From Elusimicrobiaceae bacterium (GTDB lineage Bacteria > Elusimicrobiota > Elusimicrobia > Elusimicrobiales > Elusimicrobiaceae), in contig JAFZUQ010000004.1 of NCBI GenBank assembly GCA_017618215.1, positions 62,001 through 126,000 on the forward strand: 64,000 nt of DNA. Reading direction: 5' to 3'. Below, piece after piece: positions 45,189-53,139 of this stretch (positions are counted from its first letter, which is position 1; each line of letters starts with the position of its first letter). Position numbers and translations under genes: made by a program. Under the pieces are notes generated by a model. The model had not been told where the DNA came from, did not search any database, and saw only the letters and a list, made by a program, of their open reading frames with translations.

Positions 45189-46403
45189 ATGCCGATATTT
45201 CCTAAAAAATTATATAGCGTTGTGTGGGAGTTAACTTTAAAATGTAATGCACATTGTCAGCATTGCGGCTCTTCCGCCGGAAAAACAAGGGAAAAAGAGT
45301 TAACCCTAGAAGAAAATCTCCGTATCTGCGACCAACTTATAGAGTTAAAATGTGAAAGAATCAATCTTATGGGCGGGGAATTATTTTTGAACCCGGACTG
45401 GAAAAAGATTGCCGCGTACCTCTCAAAAAACGGTGTTTTGGTTTCAATTATCACTAACGGAATTTTATTAAATCAAGAAAATCTTGATTTCCTTAAAAAA
45501 ATAAATACCGAAACTATCGGCCTAAGCATTGACGGCGGCCTTGCGCAAACGCATGACGATGTCAGGCGCGTTCCGGGCTTGTTTAACAAGATTTTTGAAA
45601 ATATGCCAAATATTTTAAAAGCCGGCATACCCGTCGTAGCAATAACCACTTTAACAAAAAAGAATATTTTAGAATTAAATATTTTAAAACAAAAACTTTT
45701 GGATGCCGGTTTTAGGGGGTGGCAATTCCAGATGGCGGTTCCTTATGGCAGAATGGCAGAAAAGTTTTTGTTAAGTAAAGAAGAATATTATATTGCAGGG
45801 CTTTTCGGCGCAAAAAATAAATTGGCTATTCCGCAAAGTAAATTTCAAATAACTTGTATGCACGATTTCGGTTATTATTCAAAAGTAATTCCAATTAGGC
45901 AAAAACTTTTTGCTTGGAAGGGTTGCCCTGCCGGAAAATCGGGCCTTGGTATACGCAGCGACGGCAAAATACACGGCTGCTTATCTATGCAAAATGATAA
46001 ATTTGCGGAAAGAGATTTTAGAAAAGAAACCCTAAAAGAAATTTTTTATTCCAAAAATTTTTGCACTTGGAACAAACGTTTTAGTAAATATAAAAAACTG
46101 GGCGGCTTTTGCAAAGAATGTGAATACGGTTTAATTTGTTTGGGCGGTTGTTCCGACACCGCACATTCGGTAACCGGGAATGTAGGTGATAATCCTTTTT
46201 GTTATCATGCAATAGAAGTTGCCTACAAAAACTTAAAACCCACAAATGATTTTGAGGCGATATTTAAAAGCATTACCCAAGGCAAATTGGCGGACGACGG
46301 TAAATTTTACCTTAGTACAAAGGAAGAACTGACAACTGACTTAATTGACAAACTTAATATAACTGCCCAGCAAAAACAACTTCTAAAATTACTGACGGAT
46401 TGA
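45189..46403 (+). CDS. Radical SAM/SPASM domain enzyme
   Basis: 404 residues. The radical SAM cluster motif CNAHCQHC lies at about residues 19-26 (CxxxCxxC), GGELF near 58 and SIDGG near 112 are standard. A SPASM region with auxiliary cluster cysteines follows at about 245-330: GCPAG, GCLSM, CKECEYGLICLGGC and FCYHA. A ~65-residue C-terminal extension is not recognised. SPASM enzymes mature ribosomally made peptides (for example PqqE, thioether-forming enzymes) or activate sulfatases. It directly follows the repeat peptide gene, its probable substrate, with no separate Shine-Dalgarno site. Confidence 0.9.
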   Translation: MPIFPKKLYSVVWELTLKCNAHCQHCGSSAGKTREKELTLEENLRICDQLIELKCERINLMGGELFLNPDWKKIAAYLSKNGVLVSIITNGILLNQENLDFLKKINTETIGLSIDGGLAQTHDDVRRVPGLFNKIFENMPNILKAGIPVVAITTLTKKNILELNILKQKLLDAGFRGWQFQMAVPYGRMAEKFLLSKEEYYIAGLFGAKNKLAIPQSKFQITCMHDFGYYSKVIPIRQKLFAWKGCPAGKSGLGIRSDGKIHGCLSMQNDKFAERDFRKETLKEIFYSKNFCTWNKRFSKYKKLGGFCKECEYGLICLGGCSDTAHSVTGNVGDNPFCYHAIEVAYKNLKPTNDFEAIFKSITQGKLADDGKFYLSTKEELTTDLIDKLNITAQQKQLLKLLTD

Positions 46404-46406
46404 AAT

Positions 46407-46435
46407 TTGCGTTAAACCAATAAAAAAGATATAAT
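46407..46435 (+). promoter_or_regulatory. Promoter of tRNA-Asp
   Basis: TTGCGT, 17-base spacer, TATAAT; the tRNA begins 13 bases after the -10 box. Confidence 0.85.
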
Positions 46436-46448
46436 ATTAGTACAGATT

Positions 46449-46526
46449 GGAGTCATGGTGTAGCCTGGTTAACACGCTGCCCTGTCAAGGCAGAGACCGC
46501 GGGTTCAAATCCCGTTGACTCCGCCA
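46449..46526 (+). tRNA. tRNA-Asp (anticodon GUC)
   Basis: Complete cloverleaf: acceptor GGAGTCA/TGACTCC, anticodon arm CTGCC-CTGTCAA-GGCAG, T arm CGGG-TTCAAAT-CCCG. Discriminator G and the 3' CCA is encoded, in contrast to the other two tRNAs of the window. Confidence 0.97.
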
Positions 46527-46529
46527 TTT

Positions 46530-46556
46530 AAAAGCACCCTTTTGGGTGCTTTTTGA
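46530..46556 (+). terminator. Terminator of tRNA-Asp
   Basis: AAAAGCACCC pairs with GGGTGCTTTT around TTTT, followed by a further T and GATTTTTT. Confidence 0.92.
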
Positions 46557-46589
46557 TTTTTTAACATAAAATTGTAGTGCAAGAGTATA

Positions 46590-46725
46590 GTTTCGCATTG
46601 CGCAGCAAATTTAAGATGATTTTTGATTTTCTCTTTGACGACGAATACCAAGAAGTATAGGAGCGAAGCGATTTTCGGTATTCTAGGAAAAGAAAAATAA
46701 AAAAGGGCTTAAATTTGCAAGCACG
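46590..46725. repeat. Dispersed palindromic element, copy 3 (inverted orientation)
   Basis: GCAAATTTAAG (46605-46615) pairs with CTTAAATTTGC (46708-46718); GAATACC (46643-46649) pairs with GGTATTC (46677-46683). On the opposite strand it shares with copies 1 and 2 the order stem, TCGCTTCGCTCC loop, CTTCTT, stem, GTCGTC, AAAGAGAAAATCAAAA. The rest of 46557-46790 holds nothing else I can identify. Confidence 0.75.
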
Positions 46726-46787
46726 TTATATGCGTACGACAATATAATGCGGAAACACAACACGTAAAAATATTACATCTTTATATT

Positions 46788-46796
46788 TGCTAAAAT
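46788..46796 (+). promoter_or_regulatory. Extended -10 promoter of purB, near-leaderless start
   Basis: TGC-TAAAAT, then eight bases and the ATG at 46805. A TTG at 46787 in frame overlaps this promoter and is rejected. Confidence 0.65.
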
Positions 46797-46804
46797 ATAT
46801 ATGT

Positions 46805-48199
46805 ATGGACAATCCAGACTTCCTTAGTCCTCTTGATGCGCGCTACCAAAGCGCTCTTCTGCCGCTTTCAAAATGTTGCGGACAGAATTGTTTAATAAAA
46901 AATCGTGTTAAAGTTGAAACGGAATATTTTATTTTGCTTTCTTCATTAGGTTTACCTGACTTAAAGTTAAATAAACAGGAAATCGACTATATTCGCGATT
47001 TACAAAATTTAAGTGCGCAAGATCTAGGTATTATCAATGCTATTGAAAATACCGGTTATAAAAATATCCCGGCAACACACCACGATGTAAAAGCAATAGA
47101 ATATTTTTTAAAAATTAAATTTCAGGTACATAAAACTTTAAAAAACAAAACGGAGTGGTTACATTTTGCAATAACTTCGGAGGATACAAACTCCCCGGCA
47201 CATGCTTTGATTTTAGCAGACGGTTTGCAAAATGTTTTAATACCTACATTAGAAAATTTACTCAAAAATTTAAAAACTCTTGCGCGCAAAGAAGCTAATA
47301 GCCCCATGCTTGCAAGGACACATGGCCAAGCGGCAGTGCCGACTACATTTGGAAAAGAAGTCGCTGTTTTTGCAAGCCGTTTGCAAAAACAAATTGCAAC
47401 TTTAAAGAATTCAAAACCCACTTGCAAATTCAGCGGCGCGGTAGGGAATTTTAATGCACATTATGCCGTTTTCCCAAATATAAATTGGCAAAAAATTGCG
47501 CAAAATTTAATCAAAAAATTAAATGAAGAGCGCGAAATTAAGATTGAACTTTCCCACTTAACAACACAAATTGATAATTATGACAATTTCGCTGAAATTT
47601 TTGATAATATTACACGTATAAACAATATTTTGCTTGATTTATCCCAAGATTTTTGGCGTTATATTAGTGACGGCTGGATTAAACAACAAATTGTTAAAGG
47701 CGAAATCGGCTCATCTACCATGCCACAAAAAATTAACCCGATTTTCTTTGAAAATGCCGAAGGCAATTTGGGGCTTTCAAATGCTATACTAAAATTTTTA
47801 AGTACAAAATTACCTGTTAGTCGCTTGCAACGAGATCTTTCAGGCTCAACGGTAATACGCAATATTCCCGTTGCTTTAGCGCATAGCTTACTTGCCTATC
47901 AAAATTTAATAAAAGGTCTAAATCGCATTGTTTTTGACCATCAAAAAGCCCTTGAAACTTTAAAACAAAACCCGCAAATACTTGCGGAATATTTCCAAAC
48001 TTTACTTCGGGCAAACGGCATAGATAATGCTTACGAAATAATTAAAGACTTAACAAGAACTTATAAATTTTCAAAAGAAGATTTAGATAATTTTTTAGCA
48101 AAACAAAAATTAAATAAAGATTTAAAAAATAAAATTAAACAAGCAAAAGCGGAAAACTATTTGGGTATTTCCCCTTTGCTTGCTAAGGAGATAAAATGA
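46805..48199 (+). CDS. purB: Adenylosuccinate lyase
   Basis: 464 residues. It cleaves SAICAR and adenylosuccinate in AMP synthesis. The N terminus DNPDFLSPLDARY and the length match the E. coli-type PurB. TSEDTNSPAHAL near 118 and ARTHGQAAVPTTFGKE near 162 contribute catalytic residues, and the signature GSSTMPQKINPIFFENAEGN near 293-312 holds the catalytic Ser loop. Its stop overlaps the purA start (ATGA), so the two AMP-branch enzymes are translationally coupled. Confidence 0.95.
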   Translation: MDNPDFLSPLDARYQSALLPLSKCCGQNCLIKNRVKVETEYFILLSSLGLPDLKLNKQEIDYIRDLQNLSAQDLGIINAIENTGYKNIPATHHDVKAIEYFLKIKFQVHKTLKNKTEWLHFAITSEDTNSPAHALILADGLQNVLIPTLENLLKNLKTLARKEANSPMLARTHGQAAVPTTFGKEVAVFASRLQKQIATLKNSKPTCKFSGAVGNFNAHYAVFPNINWQKIAQNLIKKLNEEREIKIELSHLTTQIDNYDNFAEIFDNITRINNILLDLSQDFWRYISDGWIKQQIVKGEIGSSTMPQKINPIFFENAEGNLGLSNAILKFLSTKLPVSRLQRDLSGSTVIRNIPVALAHSLLAYQNLIKGLNRIVFDHQKALETLKQNPQILAEYFQTLLRANGIDNAYEIIKDLTRTYKFSKEDLDNFLAKQKLNKDLKNKIKQAKAENYLGISPLLAKEIK

Positions 48200-49215
48200 T
48201 TGATATAGTTTGCGGCGGCCAAGCCGGCGACGAAGGAAAAGGCAAAATCGCGGCCTATTTATCTTATAAAGGCAATTATGCATATTGTGTACGCGTGGGC
48301 GGCCCAAATGCCGGGCATACCGTTGAACAAGATGGCCATAAATATACTTTAAAAAATATTCCCTCCGGTTTCTTGAATCCAAACACTAAGCTTGTTTTAG
48401 GTGCAGGCGCTTATACAAAAACCGACTGGCTTTTAAAAGAAGTTGAACTCACTAACACTAGAGACCGCCTTATAATTGACCCTTATGCCGTTTTAATTAC
48501 CGATGAAGAAACCAAAGCCGAACAAGATGCCGCACACTTTATGAAACATATCGGCAGTGTAGGTACAGGCCTTGGGCAAGCAGTAAAAAACCGCATTGAA
48601 AGAAGACAAGTTAAATTTGCAAAAGATGAACCTTTACTTAAAGATTTTATTTGTGAAGTACCGGAGCTTTTAAACAAAGCTTTAGATAAAGGTGAACACA
48701 TTTTGCTTGAAGGCACACAAGGTATAAAACTGTCTTTACTTCACGGGGAATATCCTTTTGTCACTTCACGCGACACAACCGCTTCAACATTCCTTGGTGA
48801 AGCAGGCCTTGGACCAAAAAGTGTTCGTGATGTCTATGTAGTGTTTAAACCCTATATTACACGCGTCGGACCGGGTCCTCTTGAAAAAGAAATTTTTGAT
48901 GAATCAGACCTTGAAATTTACCATACAAAAGGACGCGAAATCGGCTCAGTCAGCAAAAGGCTGCGCCGTGTAGGTGCTTTTGAAAAGCGCAGTGCAGCAC
49001 GCGCTATTATGATAAATAATGCTACCAAAATCGCAATTACACATATTGACATGTTTGAAGGCAATAATGCAGTAAAAAAATATGAAGATTTTACCGCAGA
49101 AGCCAAACAATTTTTGGAAAACATTAAAGAACTTTCAAAGGAAATATATCCACACCCGGCACTCAGCATAATTTCCACCGGTGCTGATATGGAAGATACT
49201 TTGGTTTTAAATTAA
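48196..49215 (+). CDS. purA: Adenylosuccinate synthetase, short form
   Basis: 339 residues. It makes adenylosuccinate from IMP, Asp and GTP. The P-loop start CGGQAGDEGKGK is near 6-17, GGPNAGHTVE holds the catalytic His near 40, GTGLGQAVKNR near 117, LLEGTQGIKLSLLHGEYPFVTSRD near 167-190, and TRVGPGPL near 225. Usual bacterial enzymes have about 420-430 residues; this matches the short form best known from archaea such as Pyrococcus, lacking ~90 residues of loops. Paired with an E. coli-type purB. Confidence 0.92.
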   Translation: MIDIVCGGQAGDEGKGKIAAYLSYKGNYAYCVRVGGPNAGHTVEQDGHKYTLKNIPSGFLNPNTKLVLGAGAYTKTDWLLKEVELTNTRDRLIIDPYAVLITDEETKAEQDAAHFMKHIGSVGTGLGQAVKNRIERRQVKFAKDEPLLKDFICEVPELLNKALDKGEHILLEGTQGIKLSLLHGEYPFVTSRDTTASTFLGEAGLGPKSVRDVYVVFKPYITRVGPGPLEKEIFDESDLEIYHTKGREIGSVSKRLRRVGAFEKRSAARAIMINNATKIAITHIDMFEGNNAVKKYEDFTAEAKQFLENIKELSKEIYPHPALSIISTGADMEDTLVLN

Positions 49216-49226
49216 AAGGAGAATAT

Positions 49227-50027
49227 ATGGCAAATTACACAACAACAAAATATGTCCCAAGCGGTTTTATTTTGGGAAAAGTATTGGCGGCAATATTTGT
49301 TTTATTGCTTGTAATAACTGCATTTAGCAGTTATTTTACTGTTGATGCAGGGCAATCTGCAATCAAACTGCGCTTCGGTAAAATTGTGGGTTCTTATGAA
49401 GAAGGTTTACATTTTAAAATTCCCTTCGTTGATACAATTGAAAAATTTTCCACCCGCGTTAATAAAGATACTATTGATACAGAGGCATTTTCTCGCGATT
49501 TGCAGACAATCAAGGTCGGCTTGGCCGTAAACCATAGAATTTTGCCGGAAACGGTTGTTTCTATTTACCGCAACTTGGGCAGAAACTATGTGCAAACCGT
49601 TTTAACACCTATGGTGGAAGAATGGATTAAAGCCATTGTTTCCAAATATTCTGCGGAAAGTTTAATTTCAAACCGCGTCGAAGTAGCCCGTGAACTTGAT
49701 ACAATTTTAAAAGAAAAAATGCAGGAAAAGCAGGTAATAGTCTCTGATATAGCTATTGTTAATTTTGATTTTTCCCCGCAATTTTTAAAAGCAGTAGAAG
49801 ATAAACAAATCGCCGAACAAGAGGCAAAACGCGCAACAAACTTAGTTGAAAAAGTTAAAAAGGAAGCCGAACAACAGGTTTTAAAAGCCAAAGCAGAAGC
49901 GGAAAGTTTAAAACTTCAAAGGCAAGTTATTACACCGGAACTTTTAAAACTCAAAACTATTGAAAAATGGAACGGTCAATTACCGACATATAACGGCGGT
50001 GATTTGCCTTTCATAATGGTTAAATAA
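49227..50027 (+). CDS. Prohibitin-like (SPFH/Band 7) membrane protein
   Basis: 266 residues. One N-terminal membrane helix (about 15-38) is followed by an SPFH domain (about 40-190: VDAGQSAIKLRFGKIVG, GLHFKIPFVDTIEKFSTRV) and a coiled coil rich in Glu/Ala/Lys (about 190-235). Related to prohibitins and HflC, which form large ring assemblies around membrane proteases such as FtsH, also encoded in this window (6484-8451). AAGGAG precedes the ATG, 11 bases after purA. Confidence 0.88.
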   Translation: MANYTTTKYVPSGFILGKVLAAIFVLLLVITAFSSYFTVDAGQSAIKLRFGKIVGSYEEGLHFKIPFVDTIEKFSTRVNKDTIDTEAFSRDLQTIKVGLAVNHRILPETVVSIYRNLGRNYVQTVLTPMVEEWIKAIVSKYSAESLISNRVEVARELDTILKEKMQEKQVIVSDIAIVNFDFSPQFLKAVEDKQIAEQEAKRATNLVEKVKKEAEQQVLKAKAEAESLKLQRQVITPELLKLKTIEKWNGQLPTYNGGDLPFIMVK

Positions 50028-50040
50028 ATATTAGCTATAA

Positions 50041-50073
50041 AAAAAATCCTCCGCAAAAACGGGGGATTTTTTA
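50041..50073. terminator. Intrinsic terminator after the prohibitin-like gene
   Basis: AAAATCCTCCG pairs with CGGGGGATTTT (one G-T wobble), followed by TT and AT-rich sequence. Confidence 0.9.
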
Positions 50074-50134
50074 TTTAAATTAAAACGAACATTCATATCG
50101 TTAAGGTAAATGTGCCAAAATTTTACTCAACGAC

Positions 50135-50386
50135 CTATGGATTTTCTTCTTCAAGGAATTCGATATCTAGGTCTTGAAAATCTTCTGCATACTCACCATG
50201 TTCGTTAGCGTACCTTTGTTGGGCCTGAGCTATCGCTGATAATTGCTCCTCCACTTCGGCATATTTTGCTCTCTCAACTGCCTTCATATATTGAGGAACG
50301 GCAATCGCAACCAAAATACTTATTATCAAAATTGCTACTAAAAGTTCCAGCAAGGTAAACCCTTTGTTCATACTATTTTTAAACAT
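50135..50386 (-). CDS. Short type IV pilin-like protein
   Basis: 83 residues. The prepilin leader MFKNSMNKG is cut before F in GFTLLELLVAILII, with Glu at mature position 5 and Pro in AIAVPQYMKAVERA. After the N-terminal helix only ~35 polar, acidic residues follow (ending FLEEENP), so there is no globular head of normal size. It could be a minor pseudopilin or a truncated pilin. GGAGG nine bases upstream supports the start. No pilus assembly genes are nearby. Confidence 0.9.
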   Translation of the reverse strand: MFKNSMNKGFTLLELLVAILIISILVAIAVPQYMKAVERAKYAEVEEQLSAIAQAQQRYANEHGEYAEDFQDLDIEFLEEENP

Positions 50387-50479
50387 AAAATGTATCCTCC
50401 ATTAATACTGCCACAATATAATTATAACGTAAAAAAAGATAAATTTCAATCCCATAGAGGTAATTCCCTTCAACCACAC

Positions 50480-50510
50480 AAAAAATATCCCCCGTAGGAA
50501 GGGGGATATT
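50480..50510 (-). terminator. Intrinsic terminator after the larger pilin-like gene
   Basis: AATATCCCCC pairs with GGGGGATATT around a seven-base loop; on the minus strand a run of six Ts follows. Confidence 0.9.
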
Positions 50511-50529
50511 GTTTAATTAAATACTTCTT

Positions 50530-51123
50530 TTATGGAAGTTCTTCTTTTTTGTCTTTTCCCTGGATGCTTATTACTTCTTCAAGTTTGTCCTTGACATCTT
50601 CCGGTATATTTATCTCTTTGTTGATTCCAGCTGATCCACAGCTTTTACAAGTTTCTAATGCTTTACAGCCTTCTTTACCGTCAAGACTTAAAATACCGCT
50701 ATCATCACAGGTGTAGGCTTTACCATCCAATTTAAACGATTCACACTTTACGTTGTCCTTTTCGTCAAGGTCTTCACAGAAACGTTTACCTGAGGATAAG
50801 TCTTCGTATATAGCATACAAAGATTTCCCGCCTTTAATTCTTTCAATCACAACAAAGTTATCCTTGTTGACACTTTCAATTGAAACAGCAAAGTTCCTAG
50901 TAGAAAACACAGGGCCTTTGACCGCTTTTAATTTGCCTTCTTCTTTAAGTTCTTTAAGCTCCTCTTTCTCTTTCTGTTTGAATTCCTCTGCTACTTTTTT
51001 ATCCTCTGATTTGCTCTGTGCCTTTGTCTGTGCTGCAGCAGGTACGACCAAAAGGCCTACCAACAACACTACTGCCATAAGTTCAATCAAATTGAACCCT
51101 TTTTTCATTTTATCTATAAACAT
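50530..51123 (-). CDS. Type IV pilin-like protein with Cys-rich C-terminal domain
   Basis: 197 residues from the ATG at 51123 (AAGGAGG upstream). Leader MFIDKMKKG, then FNLIELMAVVLLVGLLV with Glu5. The helix continues into a very charged coiled region (about 38-70, rich in Lys and Glu), and the C-terminal part has seven cysteines (RFCEDL, VKCESF, YTCDDS, GCKALETCKSCGS), probably disulphide-bonded. Such cysteine-laced heads are seen in diderm pilins. It stands between two terminators, alone. Confidence 0.85.
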   Translation of the reverse strand: MFIDKMKKGFNLIELMAVVLLVGLLVVPAAAQTKAQSKSEDKKVAEEFKQKEKEELKELKEEGKLKAVKGPVFSTRNFAVSIESVNKDNFVVIERIKGGKSLYAIYEDLSSGKRFCEDLDEKDNVKCESFKLDGKAYTCDDSGILSLDGKEGCKALETCKSCGSAGINKEINIPEDVKDKLEEVISIQGKDKKEELP

Positions 51124-51202
51124 ATGTATCTCCTCCTTTAAGACCATATTATTCCTACATAATAATTATAACGCAAAAATCGGAATTTTTCAAGCCCCCG
51201 CG

Positions 51203-51246
51203 TACAAATAAATATCCCCCGTTCTCATGGGGGATATTTATTTGTG
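51203..51246. terminator. Strong bidirectional intrinsic terminator
   Basis: A 17-bp near-perfect stem (AAATAAATATCCCCC with GGGGGATATTTATTT, plus flanks) around an eight-base loop, between mutL and the pilin-like gene. Confidence 0.9.
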
Positions 51247-51303
51247 CAATGGTTTTTAAGCAATATATCAAAATAAATGCTTATGTAGATAAAATAATTA
51301 AGA

Positions 51304-53139
51304 TTACCCGCGGCCGATTTTTTTAGATATTTCTGCTAAAGTTAGATTTAACATCGTCGGCCTGCCATGTGGGCAATGTAAGGCATCTTTACAGGTTTTT
51401 AAATTTTCAAGTAAGGCCTCAGCCTCTGTTTGTGTTAAATGCTCACCCGCTTTGACTGCTTTTTTACAAGCCTTTGTTGCAATAAATTTATGCCTAAATT
51501 CATTATCGGTTTTTAAAGGATTTCCGGCACTCTCGGCAAATGATACAATAAATTCTTTAATTTCCTTTTCCCCCATTTTAAGAAGGGCAGGGGTGGAACT
51601 TACAAGTAAAACCGTTCCGGAAAATTTGGAAACTTCAAAACCGGTTTCCTTTAAAAAACTTTCCCAATTCAAAACTGTTTCCAGTTTACTTGCCGGCAAA
51701 TCAATATTCAAAGGAAACATTAAAGGCTGACGCGCTACTTCCCCTTTTGAAATAAGTTCACAAAATTCCTCAAAATAAATACGTTCCTGTGCGGCGTGTT
51801 GGTCTATTATGAGCAAACCGTCGCATTCCTCAAAAAGCAAATAACTGTTACGAAGTTGCCCTAAATATCTATAAGGCCCATGCCACCAGGAAGGTTGATT
51901 TTTAGCAGGAACTGCGTGTACTTCTTCATTAGTTTCATGATTTTTAGGTTCATCAAAGTTATATAGAACAGGATCTTCATGCTCAAAAGTTTTAAGATTC
52001 GGCACCGGGGAAGTTTGAAGTAAAGTCGCTAATTCTGCCGCTACATTTAACTTCGGTTTATTTTCAAAAGTTTTTTGCGAAATGATATTTGCCTTCGGTA
52101 TTTGCGGAACAGTTACCGGCTTGGTTAAAGTAATTTCCGCTTTATCTTGAGTTTTTAACAAAGCTTGAGAAATCGTTTTATACAAGAAATTAAAAATATC
52201 ATTTTCAAAAGCAAATTTGACTTCGCGTTTTTGAGGATGAATATTAACATCAAAATCTGCCGGATTTAAAGTTAAATAAATTATTGCACAAGGATATTTA
52301 TTTTGAGCTCTGAAAGGCTGATAGGCTTTAAATAGTGCCTGATGCAAGACCTTACAAGTAACCGGGCGTTTGTTAATGAAAAAATATTGTAAATTCCTGC
52401 TTGCACAAAGTTTATGCGCCGGTGAAACAAGGGCTTTAAAACCAAAATTTTTATCTTCTAAATAAATTAAATCCTTTGCCGTTTCTTGGCCGATGATTTG
52501 ACTTACCCTTTGCCTAATACCTTCTTCTGTATCCTGTACGGTAGATAAATTGTAAACCGGTGTATTATCGGTTTTAACTTTTAATGTAACATTTAAATTC
52601 GCCAAGGCGACTTCTTCCACAATAGTTAAAAGATGGCTGCGTTCAACGGAATCGGATTTTAAAAATTTTAAACGTGCCGGGGTATTATAAAATAAATTTT
52701 CAACTTCTACGGTAGTACCTTTAATTTCAGGGGCAGCGGTTTGCTGCAAAATTTTGCCGCCTTCGGCTTTAATTTGAGCCCCTTTTGAACCTTCCTGAAA
52801 ACTTGTCAAAGTAAGTTTACTGACTGCTGCTATTGAAAATAGGGCTTCCCCCCTAAAACCGAAGGTATGCAAATTATTTAAGTCGTCAAACTTAGAAATT
52901 TTGCTTGTGGAATGCCTAAGCAATGCGGTTTTTAAATCTTCTTCTTTTATGCCACTTCCGTTATCATTCACACGTATCAGCTTTTTACCGGCATTAACAA
53001 TATCAATATTTATTGCAGTTGCACCGGCGTCAATAGAATTTTCAAGCAATTCTTTAAGAACACCTGCAGGGCGTTCAATAACTTCGCCTGCGGCGATTTT
53101 GCTTGAAGTTAAAAAATCTAGAACTTTAATATCACTCAT
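51304..53139 (-). CDS. mutL: DNA mismatch repair protein MutL with endonuclease motif
   Basis: 611 residues. The GHKL ATPase starts with IAAGEVIERPAGVLKELLEN, then DAGATAINIDI, DNGSGI and GFRGEALFSIAAVS. The C-terminal domain has the endonuclease motif DQHAAQERIYFEE (DQHAxxExxxxE) near residue 452, ACKKAVKAGEHL near 550 and CPHGRPTMLNL near 585. This is the nicking MutL of bacteria without MutH. It overlaps the mutS stop by 8 bases. Confidence 0.96.
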   Translation of the reverse strand: MSDIKVLDFLTSSKIAAGEVIERPAGVLKELLENSIDAGATAINIDIVNAGKKLIRVNDNGSGIKEEDLKTALLRHSTSKISKFDDLNNLHTFGFRGEALFSIAAVSKLTLTSFQEGSKGAQIKAEGGKILQQTAAPEIKGTTVEVENLFYNTPARLKFLKSDSVERSHLLTIVEEVALANLNVTLKVKTDNTPVYNLSTVQDTEEGIRQRVSQIIGQETAKDLIYLEDKNFGFKALVSPAHKLCASRNLQYFFINKRPVTCKVLHQALFKAYQPFRAQNKYPCAIIYLTLNPADFDVNIHPQKREVKFAFENDIFNFLYKTISQALLKTQDKAEITLTKPVTVPQIPKANIISQKTFENKPKLNVAAELATLLQTSPVPNLKTFEHEDPVLYNFDEPKNHETNEEVHAVPAKNQPSWWHGPYRYLGQLRNSYLLFEECDGLLIIDQHAAQERIYFEEFCELISKGEVARQPLMFPLNIDLPASKLETVLNWESFLKETGFEVSKFSGTVLLVSSTPALLKMGEKEIKEFIVSFAESAGNPLKTDNEFRHKFIATKACKKAVKAGEHLTQTEAEALLENLKTCKDALHCPHGRPTMLNLTLAEISKKIGRG

